A stretch of DNA of 64,000 bases, taken from positions 104,421,588-104,485,587 of the forward strand of contig CM043702.1 of the NCBI GenBank assembly GCA_023935145.1, read 5' to 3'. The DNA is from Bretschneidera sinensis (lineage: Eukaryota > Streptophyta > Magnoliopsida > Brassicales > Akaniaceae). Numbering within the stretch: the first letter of the stretch is position 1; each line of letters starts with the position of its first letter. Below are positions 41,248 through 53,120 of this stretch, piece by piece. The notes beneath the pieces were generated by a model that saw only the letters and a program-made list of their open reading frames with translations, ran no database searches and had not been told where the DNA came from. Both the position numbers and the translations under genes were made by a program.

Positions 41248-41562
41248 ATGTCAGGCAACAAGAACAAAAATAATTCCAGAGATACGTCGGGAGAAGGTGA
41301 TCCGAAGTTGCTCATGGAGGTTTTAATGGGTGAGATGAGAAGAGTATTGAGAACGGAGATGGAACAGGTTCATGAGCGGATAGATCGGGTAGAGAATGCA
41401 CATGTGGGGTAGCAATAAAACACTCCTAATGTGCGTAGGAGAGAGAGAGTTCAACCTAGAGGAGAGAGAGTTGAAGATGAAGAGTATTATGGGAATGGAT
41501 TTGATGAAGAAGATGATCGGGAATCAGTTGTTAGCCATAGGAGATTTGGTGGTTGAGGTAGA
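41248..41562 (+). pseudogene. G7 gag N-terminus
   Basis: ATG 41248 gives MSGNKNKNNSRDTSGEGDP and EMEQVHERIDRVENAHV, then TAG at 41410; another frame continues RRERVQPRGERVEDEEYYGN and DDRESVVSHRRFGG to the break with LTR sequence. Confidence 0.82.
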
Positions 41563-41953
41563 ATTCCTATTTCTTAGTTTCGTATTCCTACCAGAATTCT
41601 GTTTAGGTTTATTTTCTATTTCTTAGTTTTCCTTTTTTCTAATTGGTTACGAATTCTCATGTATTTAAATAGCCATTGGCTTTTGGAATAACACAATTCA
41701 GATTTGATTCATACCTTTGGAGAGAAATTTCTCTTTGGTTCTTTTAGAACTTCTGAACTTATCAGAGTTTCCGTGGCGTTCATCTTCGACTTATCAATCA
41801 ATCCTTCCATAATTGATTGTGTCTTCTTCATTATACCAAGGTTTTTGCTTCAATATAAGCAACGGGTCGCGGTCTCACATAAATCTGCTTCTAGACCATC
41901 TTGGAAGTCTTCTTAATCCATCAATTTCTTAGTTCTTGGCGTGGATCATATCA
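41563..41953 (+). repeat. Partial LTR (3' half) at the G7/G8 boundary
   Basis: ttcctatttcttagtttcgt...ggatcatatca; only the U3-end/R/U5 half is present. Left edge fused to G7 gag, right edge has a proper primer-binding site. Confidence 0.88.
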
Positions 41954-41955
41954 GT

Positions 41956-41967
41956 TGGTATCAGAGC
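41956..41967 (+). other. G8 primer-binding site
   Basis: tggtatcagagc, perfect match to the initiator tRNA-Met complement. Confidence 0.88.
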
Positions 41968-42422
41968 CTTCTAGTTGCAGGTTTGCTTATCTTTTGTTTT
42001 GATTCATAAAAAAAAAACGTGATTGAAAAAAAAAAGAAGAACAAATTTCCAGTTTAGAAAGAAAAAAAAAACATAAAAAAGAAGAAGAAAGTGTGTAATA
42101 TTTAGATTCAATCCTTTCAATTCTTATTTCAATTTTTCATCTTTGTTTCCTTGTATTCTAGCCTTTAAATATAAATTTCTTTGTGAGTTATTGGTGAATT
42201 ATTGCTGGAAACTTTGATACTTGTTCGGTTAGTTTGATAAGAACCTATAGAGGATTATTACGAGTGGAAAAAAGTAAGAGTGGTGAGCACATAAGAGGGG
42301 AAAACCCAATCTGATTTTTGTGTGAAAACACGAGTAAAATTGAGTGACTCATTCTTTGAGTGAAACACATGAGGGAGTGTGTGAGGTCCTTTTGTTTTTC
42401 TAACGTTGTTTTTGCAGCAAAC

Positions 42423-43480
42423 ATGTCAGACAACAAGAACAAAAATAATTCCGGAGATATGTCGGGAGAGGGTGATCTGATGTTGCTCATGGAGGCTTTA
42501 ATGGGTGAGATGAAAAGAGTATTAAGAACAGAGATGGAACAGGTTCATGAGCGGATAGATCGGGTAGAGAATGCACGTGTGGGGTAGCAACAAAACGATC
42601 CTAATGTGCGTATGAGGGAGAGAGAGTTGAAGATGAAGAGTATTATGGGAATGGATTTGATGAAGAAGATGATCGGGAATCAGTTGTTAGCCATAGGAGA
42701 TTTCGTGGTCGAGGTAGAGAAGCTAGGAATCGGGAAGACAATTACTTGGGTAGTATTAAGATGAAGATTCCATCGTTTCAAGGCAAAAACGATCCTGAAG
42801 CTTACCTTGAGTGGGAGAAGAAGATAGAATTAGTGTTTGATTTTCATAATTATTCCGAGCTTAAAAAGGTTAAGCTTGCGGCCATTGAATTTTTTGACTA
42901 TGTGATTGTTTGGTGGGATCAATTAGTGTTAAATAGGAGGAGAAATAGAGAGTGTCCAATAGAGACTTGAGAGGAGATGAAAACCGTGATGAGGAAATGG
43001 TTTGTTCTAAGCCATTACTACCGTGAGTTGTACCAAAAATTGAAAAGTCTTACACAAGATAGTCGGAGTGTGGAGGATTATTATAAAGAGATGGAAGTAG
43101 CTATGATCCGAGCAAATGTAGAGGAGGATCGAGAGGCTACTATGGCTAGGTTCTTGGCTGGTTTGAACCTTGAAATTGCTAATTCGGTGGAGTTGCATCA
43201 TTATGTGGAGTTGGAAGATATGTTGCACATGGTTGTCAAAATTGAGAACCAACTCAAGAGGAGGAGCAACAATACACGACAAAACCCTAACTCGGGTTCA
43301 TCTTGGAGGCCAAATTTTGTGAAGCAAGACACAGCTAAGCCCAAAACTGAGCAAAAGCAATAAAGTACCAGCCATGGAAATCAAGGTAAAACTGACTCTT
43401 CCACCACTAGAAATTGTGATATTAAGTGTTTTAAAGGCCAATGAAGGGGTCACATAGCAAGCCAATGTCCGAACAAAAGA
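42423..43480 (+). pseudogene. G8 gag, near full length
   Basis: MSDNKNKNNSGDMSGEG start, EMEQVHERIDRVENARV helix, TAG at 42586. The capsid segment follows: MKIPSFQGKNDPEAYLEWEK, IEFFDYVIVWWDQLVLNRRR, a TGA at about 42968, then YRELYQKLKSLTQDSRSVED, TMARFLAGLNLEIANSVELH and ENQLKRRSNNTRQN to 43363. A damaged CCHC knuckle (IKCFK...RGHIASQCPN) is at about 43420-43470. Total about 350 codons, a normal gypsy gag size. Confidence 0.88.
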
Positions 43481-43483
43481 GTT

Positions 43484-44125
43484 ATGGTATTGCGAGATAA
43501 TGGTGAAATTGAAACTGAGGGCAAAGAAGATACCGAATCTATGGCACCATTGGAGGATGTGAGTGATGAGGAATATGCTGCCCAAGGAGAATTATTGGTT
43601 GCAAGAAGAGCTCTAAGTGTGCAAATCAAAGAAGATGACGAAGTGCAGCGAGAAAACATCTTTCATACTAGATGCCACATGCAAAACAAGGTATGTAGTG
43701 TGATTATTGATGGAGGTAGTTGTACTAACGTTGCTAGCACTACAATGGTTGAGAAATTAGGGCTGTCAACAATTGATCATCCTCGGCCTTACAAGTTACA
43801 ATGGCTCAATAATAGTGGTGAACTGAGGGTGAACAAATAGGTGTTAGTTTCCTTTCATATTGGAAAATATGAAGATGAAGTTTTATGTGATGTTGTTCCG
43901 ATGCAAGCTGGACACTTGTTACTAGGCTAGCCATGGCAATTCGATCAGCGTGTTAAGCATGATGGCTTCACCAACAAATATTCATTTTTAAGAAATCAAA
44001 GAACAATCACTCTAGTTCATTTGACACCAAAGCAGGTTTATGAAAATCAAGTGAGGTTATAAAAAGAGAGTGAGCAAACGAAAGAGAGTGAGAAAAAGAG
44101 AACGAATAAAAACCAGAAATAGAAA
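43484..44125 (+). pseudogene. G8 protease and linker
   Basis: 43484-43840 runs acidic (EIETEGKEDTESMAPLEDV), then [20 protein letters not shown] and [22 protein letters not shown] at 43840 and a second (ctaggctag, about 43928) break it. The charged linker (44060-44125) also has stops. Confidence 0.85.
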
Positions 44126-45258
44126 ATGAGAGAGGCTGAAAAAATTGAGATAGAAAATAAGAGAGCTGATTCGGCCATTGAGAGAAAAACAAATTTCTAT
44201 GCAAGAACGAGTAAAATAAAAAGAGTGATAATTTTAAATCAGCCAATTATTGTACCTTTGTACAAAGTGGTGTTAAACACTAACCAATTTGGTTCATCTT
44301 TGCCTAGTTCTATTATTTCTCTTTTACAAGAGTTTGATGATATATTTCCCGAGGAAACTCCACATGGCTTACCTCTTATTCGAAGAATTGAACATCAAAT
44401 TGATTTCGTGCCCGATGCTACAATTCCAAATCGACCAGCCTATCGAAGCAATCCCGAAGAGACAAAGGAGCTACAAAGGCAGGTTAGTGAATTAATGGAA
44501 ACGGCGTACGTAAGAGAAAGCATGAGCCCGTGCGTTGTTCTGGTGATTTTGATTCCTAAAAAGGATGGGACGTGGAGAATGTGCGTTGATTGCCGAGCAA
44601 TCAACATAATAACGCTAAAGTATCGACATCCTATTCCTCGTTTAGATGATATGCTAGATGAACTGAATGGTGCATGTATATTCTCTAAAATTGATTTAAA
44701 AAGTGGATATCATCAAATAAGAATGAAAGAGGGTGATGAATGGAAAACTGCTTTTAAAATGAACTATGGTTTATATGAGTGTTTAGTTATGCCATTTGGA
44801 CTAACAAATGCACCAAGTACCTTCATGAGATTAATAAACCATGTTTTGTGAGCTTTTATAGACATATTCGTTGTTGTTTACTTTGATGATATTCTCATTT
44901 ATAACACAAACTTAGATGATCATGTTGTACACTTCAAATCAGTTTTGAATCTGCTTAGAAAAGAAAGGTTGTTTGCTAACTTAAAGAAGTGCACTTTTTG
45001 CACCGATAAGCTTACGTTTCTTGGTTTTGTTGTGAGTGCACAAGGAATACAGGTTGATGATGAGAAGATCTGTGCAATTAAAGAATGGCCAAGTCCCACG
45101 AGTGTAGGTCAAGTTCGTAGTTTTCATGGACTTGCTAGTTTTTACAAGAGGTTCATGAAAGACTTTAGCAGTATTGCCGCACCATTTATCGAAGTCATCA
45201 AGAAGAATGTTGGATTCAAATGGGGAGACAAGCAAGAGAAGGGGTTCCAATTGATCAA
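44126..45258 (+). pseudogene. G8 reverse transcriptase
   Basis: 44126-44851 carries the linker end, [45 protein letters not shown] and [12 protein letters not shown], ending at TGA (tttgtgagc). The catalytic YFDDILIYN follows (about 44878-44905), then 44945 on [19 protein letters not shown] and [15 protein letters not shown]. Confidence 0.9.
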
Positions 45259-45487
45259 AGAAAAATTAACTAATGCTCGTTTTCAAGTCCTTGAGTGCAT
45301 CAATAACAATGCGTACAAATTGGATTTACCAAATGATTACAATGTTAATATCACTTTCAATGTTTCTGATTTACGCCCTTTTGATGTAGGTGAAGATTTG
45401 AGGAAAAATCCTTTTCAAGAGAAGGGGAATGATGAGGACATGGCTAACAAATGGGAGGCAGATCCTATTCAAGTTCCAATTAGTTAA
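45259..45487 (+). pseudogene. G8 polyprotein C-terminus (deletion type 2)
   Basis: KEKLTNARFQVLECINNNAYK joins the pre-RNase H segment to the post-integrase segment, then FDVGEDLRKNPFQEKGND and into the LTR to TAA at 45485-45487, where the first VPIGQV unit has become VPIS-stop. Confidence 0.85.
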
Positions 45488-46465
45488 GTTACAAGGGCCC
45501 AGGCTAAACAGTTTATTCAAATTCTAATTGGTCGAGTTACAAGGGCCCGAGCTAAACTGTTCAAGAAAACTCTCAATGGGCTTATTCAACACATTGAGGC
45601 TAAGAACCATCTTTGGGGGCCCAGGATGATGCAATACATGATCCACAAGGATGAGTTTCCATGATCCAAGGGAATTTCCACTTTGGAATTTTGGGAGGAC
45701 CCAATCACTAGAATAAAAATGGTCATATCTTCTTGACTGCAACTCCAAATGGGCTGAAACTTGTTGGGGTGGAAAGATGATGTCTTAAACTTCAATTTAG
45801 ACCTAAGAAAGTTCCAAAAAGGATATTGTTTAGGCCTGTTATGATGGGCCTAAATCCAGCAGGCTGTTGTATCCGAATCTTCTTCCACTTTGGGCTTGCA
45901 CCTTGCACTTTTTCTTAATTGTTACCTTCTGATTTTAATTGTTGCATTATAAGTCTTGCATGCCAAGTTAAGTACTTTCTTTATTTGGATTTTAGGTTTC
46001 CAGAATTCCATTTAGGTTTATTTCCTATTTCATAGTTTTCTATTTCTACCAGAATTTTGTTTAGGTTTATTTCTTATTTCTTAGTTTTCCTTTTTTCTAA
46101 TTGGTTACGAATTCTCATGTATTTAAATAGTCATTGGCTTTTGGAATAACACAATTCAGATTTGATTCATACCTTTGGAGAGAAATTTCTCTTTGGTTCT
46201 TTTAGAACTTCTGAACTTATCAGAGTTTCCGTGGCGTTCATCTTCGACTTATCAATCAATCCTTCCATAATTAATTGTGGCTTCTTCATTATTCCAAGGT
46301 TCTTGCTTCAATATTAGTAATGAGTCACAGTCTCAGTCTTCATTATACTAAGGTTCTTGCTTCGATATAAGCAACGGGTCGCAGTCTCACATAAATCTGC
46401 TTCTAGACGATCTTGGAAGTCTTCTTGATCCATCAATTTCTTAGTTTTTGGTGTGGATCATATCA
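45430..46465 (+). repeat. G8 3' LTR, type II (1,036 bp)
   Basis: tgatgaggacatggc...ggatcatatca, with the 48-bp coding duplication (about 45468-45563) and the type II-specific stretch (aaatggtcatatcttcttg). At 46466 it is fused without primer-binding site or leader to gag of G9. Confidence 0.9.
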
Positions 46466-47130
46466 CCTTGAGTGGGAGAATAAGATAGAATTAGTATTTG
46501 ATTATCATAATTATTCTGAGTTTAAAAAGGTAAAACTTGCGGCCATTGAATTTTTTGACTATATGGTTGTTTGGTGGGATCAACTAGTGTTAAACAGGAG
46601 GAGAAATAGAGAGCATCCAATAGAGACTTGGGAGGAGATGAAAACCGTGATGAGGAAACGGTTTGTTCCAAGCCATTACTTCCGTGAGTTATACCAAAAA
46701 TTGAAAAATCTTACACAAGGTAGTCGGAGTGTGGAGGATTATTATAAAGAGATGGAAGTAGCTACGATCTGAGCAAATGTAGAGGAGGATCGAGAGGCTA
46801 CTATGGCTAGGTTCTTGGCTGGTTTGAAACTGGAAATTGCTAATTTGGTGGAGTTGCATCATTATGCGGAGTTGGAAGATATGGTGCACATGACTGTCAA
46901 AATTGAGAACCAACTTCAGAAGAGGAGCAACAATACACGACAAAAACCTAACTCGGGTTCATCTTGGAGGTCGAATTTTGTGAAGCAAGCCACGACCAAG
47001 CCCAAAACCGAGCAAAAGCAAGAAAGTACCAGCCATGGAAATCAAGGTAAAACTGACTCTTCCACCACTAGAAATCGTGACATTAAGTGTTTTAAATGCC
47101 AAGGCAGGGGTAACATAGCGAGCCAATGTC
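46466..47130 (+). pseudogene. G9 gag, capsid and zinc knuckle
   Basis: IEFFDYMVVWWDQLVLNRRR, WEEMKTVMRKRFVPSHY and SRSVEDYYKEMEVATI to TGA at about 46770, then MARFLAGLKLEIANLVELHH, NSGSSWRSNFVKQ and an intact CCHC knuckle, CFKCQGRGNIASQC (about 47090-47130). The N-terminal 140 residues are missing because of the fusion to the LTR. Confidence 0.87.
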
Positions 47131-47779
47131 CGAACAAAAGGCATTGCGAGATAATAGTGAAATTGAAACTGAGGGCGAAGAAGATACCAAATCTATAGCA
47201 CCATTAGAGGATGCGAGTGATGAGGAATACGCTGCCCAAGGAGAATTGTTGGTTGCAAAGAGAGCTCTAAGTGTGCAAATCAAAGAAGATGATGAAGTAC
47301 AACGAGAAAACATCTTTCATACTAGATGCCACGTGCAAAACAAGGTATGTAGTGTGATTATTGATGGAGGTAGTTGTACTAACGTTGCTAGCACTACAAT
47401 GGTTGAGAAATTAGGGCTGCCAACAATTAAACATCCTCAGCCTTATAAGTTACAATGGCTCAATGATAGTGGTGAACTGAGGGTGAACAAATAGGTGTCA
47501 GTTTCCTTTCGTATTAGAAAATATGAAGAAGAAGTTTTGTGTGATGTAGTTCCGATGCAAGCTGGACACTTGTTACTATGCCGACCATGGCAATTCGATC
47601 GGCGTGTTAAGCATGATGGCTTCACCAACAAATATTCATTTGTAAGAAATCAAAGAGCAATCACTCTAGTTCATTTGACACCAAAGCAGGTTTATGAAGA
47701 TCAAGTAAGGTTACAAAAAGAGAGTGAGCAAATGAAATAGAGTGAGAAAAAGAGAACGAATGAAAATCAGAAAGAGAAA
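47131..47779 (+). pseudogene. G9 protease and linker
   Basis: 47126-47494 has EDTKSIAPLEDASDEEYAAQ and [20 protein letters not shown], ending at TAG (aacaaatagg). 47495-47740 continues SVSFRIRKYEEEVLCDVV and RPWQFDRRVKHDG to TAG 47738. Confidence 0.85.
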
Positions 47780-48808
47780 ATGAGAGAGGCCAAAAAAAAT
47801 GAGAGAGAAAATAAGAGAGTTGATTCGGCCATTGAGAGAAAAACAAATTTCTATGCAAGAACGAGTGAAATAAAAAGAGTGATGATTTTAAATCAGCCAA
47901 TGATTGTACTTTTGTACAAAGAGCCGTTAAACACTAACCAATTTGACTCATCTTTGCCTAGTTCTATTGTTTCTCTTTTACAGGAGTTTGATGATATATT
48001 TCCCGAGGAGAGTCTACATGACTTACCTCCTATTCGAGGAATTGAACATCAAATTGATTTCGTGCCCGGTGCTACAATTTCAAACCGACCAGCCTATCGA
48101 AGCAATCCTGATGAGACAAATGAGCTACAAAGGTAGATTAGTTAATTGATGGAAACGGGGTAAGTAAGAGAAAGCATGAGCCCGTGCGCTATTCTAGTGA
48201 TTTTTGTTCCTAAAAAGGATGGGGCATGGAGAATGTGCGTTGATTGCCGAGTAGTCAACAATATAACGGTAAAGTATCAAAATCCTATTCCTCGTTTAGA
48301 TGATATGCTAGATGAACTGCATGGTGCATGTGTATTCTCTAAAATTGATTTAAAAATTGGATATCATCAAATAAGATTGAAAGAGGGTGATGAATGGAAA
48401 ACTACTTTTAAAATGAAATTTGGTTTATATGATTGGTTAGTTATGCCATTTGGACTAACAAATGCACCCAGTACCTTCATGAGATTAATGAACCATGTTT
48501 TGCGAGCTTTTATATGTACATTCATTATTTTTTATTTTGATGATATTCTCATTTATAGCACACACTTAGATGATCATATTATACATTTAAAATCAGTTTT
48601 GGATGTGCTTAGAAAAGAAAGGTTGTTTGCTAACTTGAAGAAGTGCACTTTTTGCACCGATAAGCTTGTGTTTCTTGGTTTTGTTGTGAGTGCACATGGA
48701 ATACTGGTTGATGAAGAGAAGGTCCGTGCAATTAAAGAATGACCTAGTCCCACGAGTGTAAGTCAATTTCGTAGTTTTCATGGACTTGCAAGTTTTTATA
48801 GGAGGTTT
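47780..48808 (+). pseudogene. G9 reverse transcriptase
   Basis: 47780-48136 includes the linker end and LLQEFDDIFPEESLHD, stopping at TAG; 48176-48742 has [51 protein letters not shown] and [18 protein letters not shown] sequence, ending at TGA 48740. The active site is intact; three stops prevent translation. Confidence 0.9.
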
Positions 48809-49594
48809 GTGAAAGACTTTAATAGTATTGTCGCACTGCTTATCGAAGTCATTAAGAAGCACGTTGGATTCAAATGGGGAGACGGGCAAGAGCAGGCATT
48901 CCAATTGATCAAAGAAAAATTAACTCATGCTCCTTTACTTGCTTTGACTGATTTTACTAAAACCTTTGAAATTGAATGTGATGCTTCAGGTTTGGGTATC
49001 GGTGCAGTTCTTAATCAAGGAGGAAGACCACTCGCATATTTCAGTGAGAAATTAAGTGGAGCAACTTTAAACTATCCTACTTATGATAAAGAATTTTATG
49101 CGTTGGTTCGAGCATTGGAAACATGGCAGCATTATCTTTGGCCTAAGGAGTTCGTGATTCACATTGATCAAGAGTCCTTGAAGCATATAAAAGGTCAACG
49201 CAAGTTGAGTAGGAGACATGAACGATGGGTAGAATTCATCGGGACATTTCTATATGTCTTTCGATATAAGCAAGGTAAGGAAAACATCGTTGCAAATGCA
49301 CTTTCTCGAAGGTATGTATTAATTTCTACTCTAGATGCAAAATTACTTGGTTTTGAGTACATTAAAGAGTTGTATCTTTCAGACACCGATTTTTATGAGG
49401 GGTTTCGGGCTTGTGAGAAAAATGTAGTGGGTAAGTTCTTTAGCCGTGAGGGATTCTTATTTCGGGAGAATAAGTTGTGTGTAACGAATTGCTCTTTGCA
49501 TGATTTGTTAGTAAGGGAATCCCATGGAGGAGGTTTAATGGGTCACTTTGGAGTTGCTAAGACCTTAGCCATTTTACAAGAACACTTCTATTGA
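48809..49594 (+). pseudogene. G9 RNase H and integrase N-terminus
   Basis: An open frame of 261 codons: [40 protein letters not shown] (catalytic Asp), [20 protein letters not shown] (catalytic Glu), [10 protein letters not shown] (here TD has become ID) and [15 protein letters not shown] (usually ADALS). It then goes on to [17 protein letters not shown], the integrase zinc-binding lead-in, and ends at TGA (tattgacc) 49592. Confidence 0.9.
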
Positions 49595-49817
49595 CCACAC
49601 ATGAAAAGAGATATTGAGAGAATTTGTGGTAGATGTGTCACATATAGGCAGACAAAATCTCGAGTGCAACCCCAATGGTTTATACACGCCACTGCCCATT
49701 CCTAGTGAGCCTTGGATAGATACTTCAATAGACTTTGTGTTAGGTTTACCTAGGTCTAAATGTGGTAGAGATTCAATTTTTATGGTTGTGGATAGATTTT
49801 CTAAGATGGCACATTTC
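49595..49817 (+). pseudogene. G9 integrase core, beginning only
   Basis: After the stop: KRDIERI (about 49602-49622) and, after a frame change, [20 protein letters not shown] (first catalytic Asp region) and [16 protein letters not shown], then the break at about 49817. The other two catalytic residues are absent. Confidence 0.85.
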
Positions 49818-50096
49818 TCAACCATTGTAGTGCTAGCAACGTTAGTACAACTACCTCTATCAATAATCACACTACATACCTTGTTTTGCATGTGGAATCT
49901 AGTATGAAAGATGTTTTCTCGTTGTACTTCACCATCTTCTTTGATTTACACACTTAGAGCTCTCCTTGCAACCAACAATTCTCCTTGGGTAGCGTATTCC
50001 TCATCACTTGCATCTTCCAATGGTGGCATAGATTTGGTATCTTCTTCGCAATTCCATTACTCTTTTGTTCGGAAATTGGCTTGCTATGTGAACCCT
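49818..50096 (-). pseudogene. Inverted gag/protease fragment of the same family
   Basis: The reverse strand carries the zinc-knuckle tail, the acidic EDTKS...PLEDASDEE segment and [12 protein letters not shown] (protease site with DGG changed to DRG). Its left edge shares ttctcaacc-like bases with the end of G9, and its right edge abuts the LTR at 50097. Confidence 0.82.
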
Positions 50097-51128
50097 TGAT
50101 AAGGACACGACTAACAAATGGGAGGCGGATCCTATTCAAGTTCTAATTGGTCAAGTTACAAGGGCCTGAGCTAAACGGTTTATTCAAGTTCCAATTGGTC
50201 CAATTACAAGGGCTCGAGCTAAACTGTTCAAGAAAACTCTCAATGGGCTTATTTAACACATTGGGGCTAAGAACCATCTTTGGGGGCCCAAGGATAATGC
50301 TATACATGATCCACAAGGATGGGTTTCCATGATCCAAGGGAACTTCCACTTTGGAATTTCAGGAGGACCCAATGACCAGAATTAAAATGGTCATATCTTC
50401 TTGACCGCAACTCTAAATGGGCTGAAACTTGTTAGGGTAGAAAGATGACATCTTAAACTTCAATTTAGACCTAAGAAAGTTCCAAAAAGGATATTGTTTG
50501 GGCCTGTTATGATGGGCCTAAATCCAGCAGACTGTTGCATCCGAATCTTCTTCCATTTTGGGTTTGCACCTTGCACCTTTTCTTAATTGTTTCCTTCTGA
50601 ATTTAATTGTTGCATTATAAGGCTTGCATTTCAAGTTAGGTACTTTCTTTATTTGGATTTTAGGTTACCAGAATTCTATTTAGGTTTATTTCCTGTTTCT
50701 TAGTTTCATATTCCTACCAGAATTCTGTTTAGATTTATTTCCTATTTCTTAGTTTTCCTTTTTCTAATTGGTTACGAATTCTCATGTATTTAAATAGCCA
50801 TTGACTTTTGGAATAACATAATTCAGATTTGATTCATACTTTTGGAGATAAAATTCTCTTTGGTTCTTTTAGAACTTCTGAACTTATCGGAGTTTCCGTG
50901 GCGTTTATCTTCGACTTATCAATCAATCCTTCCATAATTGATTGTGGCGTCTTCATTATACCAAGGTTCTTGCTTCAATATAAGTAACGAGCCGCGGTCT
51001 CAATCTTCATTATAGGTTCTTGCTTCAGTATAAGCAACAGGTCGCGGTCTCACATAAATCTGCTTCTAGACGATCTTGGAAGTCTTCTTGATCCATCAAT
51101 TTCTTAGTTCTTGCCATAGATCATATCA
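50097..51128 (+). repeat. G10 5' LTR, type II (1,032 bp)
   Basis: tgataaggacacgac...agatcatatca. 48-bp coding duplication at about 50136-50231 and duplicated accaaggttcttgcttcaa-type modules near the end. Confidence 0.9.
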
Positions 51129-51130
51129 GT

Positions 51131-51142
51131 TGGTATTAGAGC
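51131..51142 (+). other. G10 primer-binding site
   Basis: tggtattagagc, one mismatch to the initiator tRNA-Met complement. Confidence 0.83.
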
Positions 51143-51397
51143 CTTCTAGTTGCAGGTTTGCTTATCTTTTGTTTTGATTTAAAAAAAAAAAGTGAAAAAA
51201 AAACAAAATTGAAAAAAAAGAACAAATTTCCAGTTTAGAAAGAAAAAAAAAACGTGAAAAAAAACCTACTTTGTGTTATTGGTGAATTGTTGCTGGAAAC
51301 TTTGATACTTGTTCGATTAGTTTGATAAGAACCTATAGAGGATTATTACGAGTAGAAAAAGGCAAGAGTGATGAGCATATAAGAGGGTGATCTGAAG

Positions 51398-52410
51398 TTG
51401 CTCATGGAGGCTTTAATGGGTGAGATGAGAAGAGTATTGAGAACAAAGATGGAACAGGTTCATGAGCGGATACATCAGGTAGAGAATGCACGTGTGGGGC
51501 TGCAACAAAACGCTCCTAATGTGCATAGGAGGGAGAGAGTTCAACCTAGGGGAGAGAGAGTTGAAGATGAAGAGTATTATGGGAATGGATTTGATGAAGA
51601 AGATGATCGGGAATCAGTTGTTAGCCATAGGAGATTATGTGGTCGAGGTAGAGAAGCTAGGAATCGAGAAGACAATAACTTGGGTAGTATTAAGATGAAG
51701 ATTCCATCGTTTCAAGGCAAAAATCATCCTGAAGCTTACCTTGAGTGGGAGAAGAAGATAGAATTAGTGTTTGATTGTCATAATTATTTTGAGCTTAAAA
51801 AGGTTAAACTTGTGGCCATTGAATTTTTTGACTGTGTGATTGCTTGGTGGGATCAACTAGTATTAAACAGGAGGAGAAATAGAGAGCGTCTAATAGAGAC
51901 TTGGGAGGAGATAAAAACCGTGATGAGGAAACTATTTGTTCCAAGCCATTACTACCGTGAGTTGTACCAAAAATTGAAAAATCTTACACAAGGTAGTCGA
52001 AGTGTGGAGGATTATTATAAAGAGATGGATGTAGTTATGATCCGAGCAAATTTAGAGGAGGATCGAGAGGCTACTATGGCTAGGTTCTTGGCTGGTTTGA
52101 ACCTGGAAATTGCTAATTCGGTGGAGTTGCATCATTATGTGGAGTTGGAAGATATGGTGCACATGGTTGTCAAAATTGAGAACCAACTCAAGAGGAGGGG
52201 CAACAATACACGACAAAACCCTAACTCGGGTTCATCTTGGAGGCCGAATTTTGGGAAGCAAGTAACGGCCAAGCCCAAAACCGAGCAAAAATAAGAAAGC
52301 ACCAGCCATGGAAATCAAGGTAAAACTGACTCTTCCACCACTAGAAATCATGATATTAAATGTTTTAAATGCCAAGGTAGGGGTCACATAGCAAGCCAAT
52401 GTCCGAACAA
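51398..52410 (+). pseudogene. G10 gag, long open frame lacking its natural start
   Basis: 298 open codons: LLMEALMGEMRRVL-like start (the first Met here is internal), KMEQVHERIHQVENARV, GRGREARNREDNNLG, MKIPSFQGKNHPEAYLEWEK, IEFFDCVIAWWDQLVLNRRR, SRSVEDYYKEMDVVMIRANL and ENQLKRRGNNTRQ, ending TAA 52292-52294. The CCHC knuckle (CFKCQGRGHIASQC) is in the same region at about 52358-52400, after the stop. The natural N-terminal residues MSDNKN... are lost. Confidence 0.9.
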
Positions 52411-53120
52411 AAGAGTTATGGTATTGCGAGATAATAGTGAAATTGAGACCGAGGGAGAAGAAGATACCGAATCTATGACACCATTGGAGGATGCGAGTGA
52501 TGAGGAATACGCTGCCCAAAGAGAATTGTTGGTTGCAAGGAGAGCTCTAAGTGTGCAAATCAAAGAAGATGATGAAGTGCAGCACGAAAAAATCTTTCAT
52601 ATTAGATACCACATGCAAAACAAGGTATGTAGTGTGATTATTGATGGAGGTAGTTGTACTAACGTTGCTAGCACTACAATGGTTGAGAAATTAGGGCTGT
52701 CAAGAATTGAACATCCTTGGCCGTACAAGTTACAATGACTCAATAATAGTGGTGAACTGAGGGTGAACAAACAGGTGTTAGTTTCCCTCCGTATTGGAAA
52801 ATATGAAGATGAAGTTTTGTGGGATGTAGTTCCGATGCAAGCTGGACACTTGTTACAAGGCTGGCTATGGCAATTCGATCGGCGTGTTAAGCATGATGAC
52901 TTCACCAACAAATATTCGTTTGTAAGAAATCAAAGAACAATCACTCTAGTTCCTTTGACACCAAAGCAGGTTTATGAAGATCAAGTGAGGTTACTAAAAG
53001 AGAGCGAGCAAATGAAAGAGAGTGAGAAAAAGAGAACGAATAAAAACCAGAAAGAGAAAATGAGAGAGCCTGGAAAAATTGCGATAGAAAATAAGAGAGT
53101 TGATTCGTCCATTGAGAGAA
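52411..53120 (+). pseudogene. G10 protease and linker
   Basis: 52418-52738 with PLEDASDEEYAAQRELLVAR and [20 protein letters not shown] at 52736. 52763-53458 resumes KQVLVSLRIGKYEDEVLWDV and QFDRRVKHDD, then the Lys/Glu linker (KESEKKRTNKNQKEKMREP). Confidence 0.87.

Larger units (their letters stand above)
40000..41562 (+). mobile_element. Ty3/gypsy element G7 (type I 5' LTR), collapsed by deletion
   Basis: 5' LTR, primer-binding site, leader and the first 105 codons of gag, then a sudden fusion at about 41563 to the 3' half of another LTR. Everything from mid-gag to mid-LTR has been deleted. That partial LTR is also the 5' LTR of G8, so G7 and G8 form a chain. The left flank in copia C2 is ttact (39995-39999). 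Confidence 0.88.
41563..46465 (+). mobile_element. Ty3/gypsy element G8 (type II 3' LTR)
   Basis: A partial 5' LTR (41563-41953) is followed by primer-binding site, full-length gag with zinc knuckle, protease, reverse transcriptase, C-terminus (deletion type 2), polypurine tract (aagagaaggggaa, 45417-45429) and a complete type II 3' LTR. It shows what gag looked like before the deletions in other copies. Several stops are present. The 3' LTR runs directly into gag sequence of G9. Confidence 0.9.
46466..49817 (+). mobile_element. Ty3/gypsy fragment G9, the copy with RNase H and integrase start
   Basis: Begins inside gag (ccttgagtgggag), continues through zinc knuckle, protease, reverse transcriptase, RNase H and the N-terminal zinc-binding and early core region of integrase, and ends at about 49817, where an inverted gag-protease fragment follows. 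No LTR on its right. It is the closest to an autonomous coding organisation in the window, though with stops. Confidence 0.88.
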
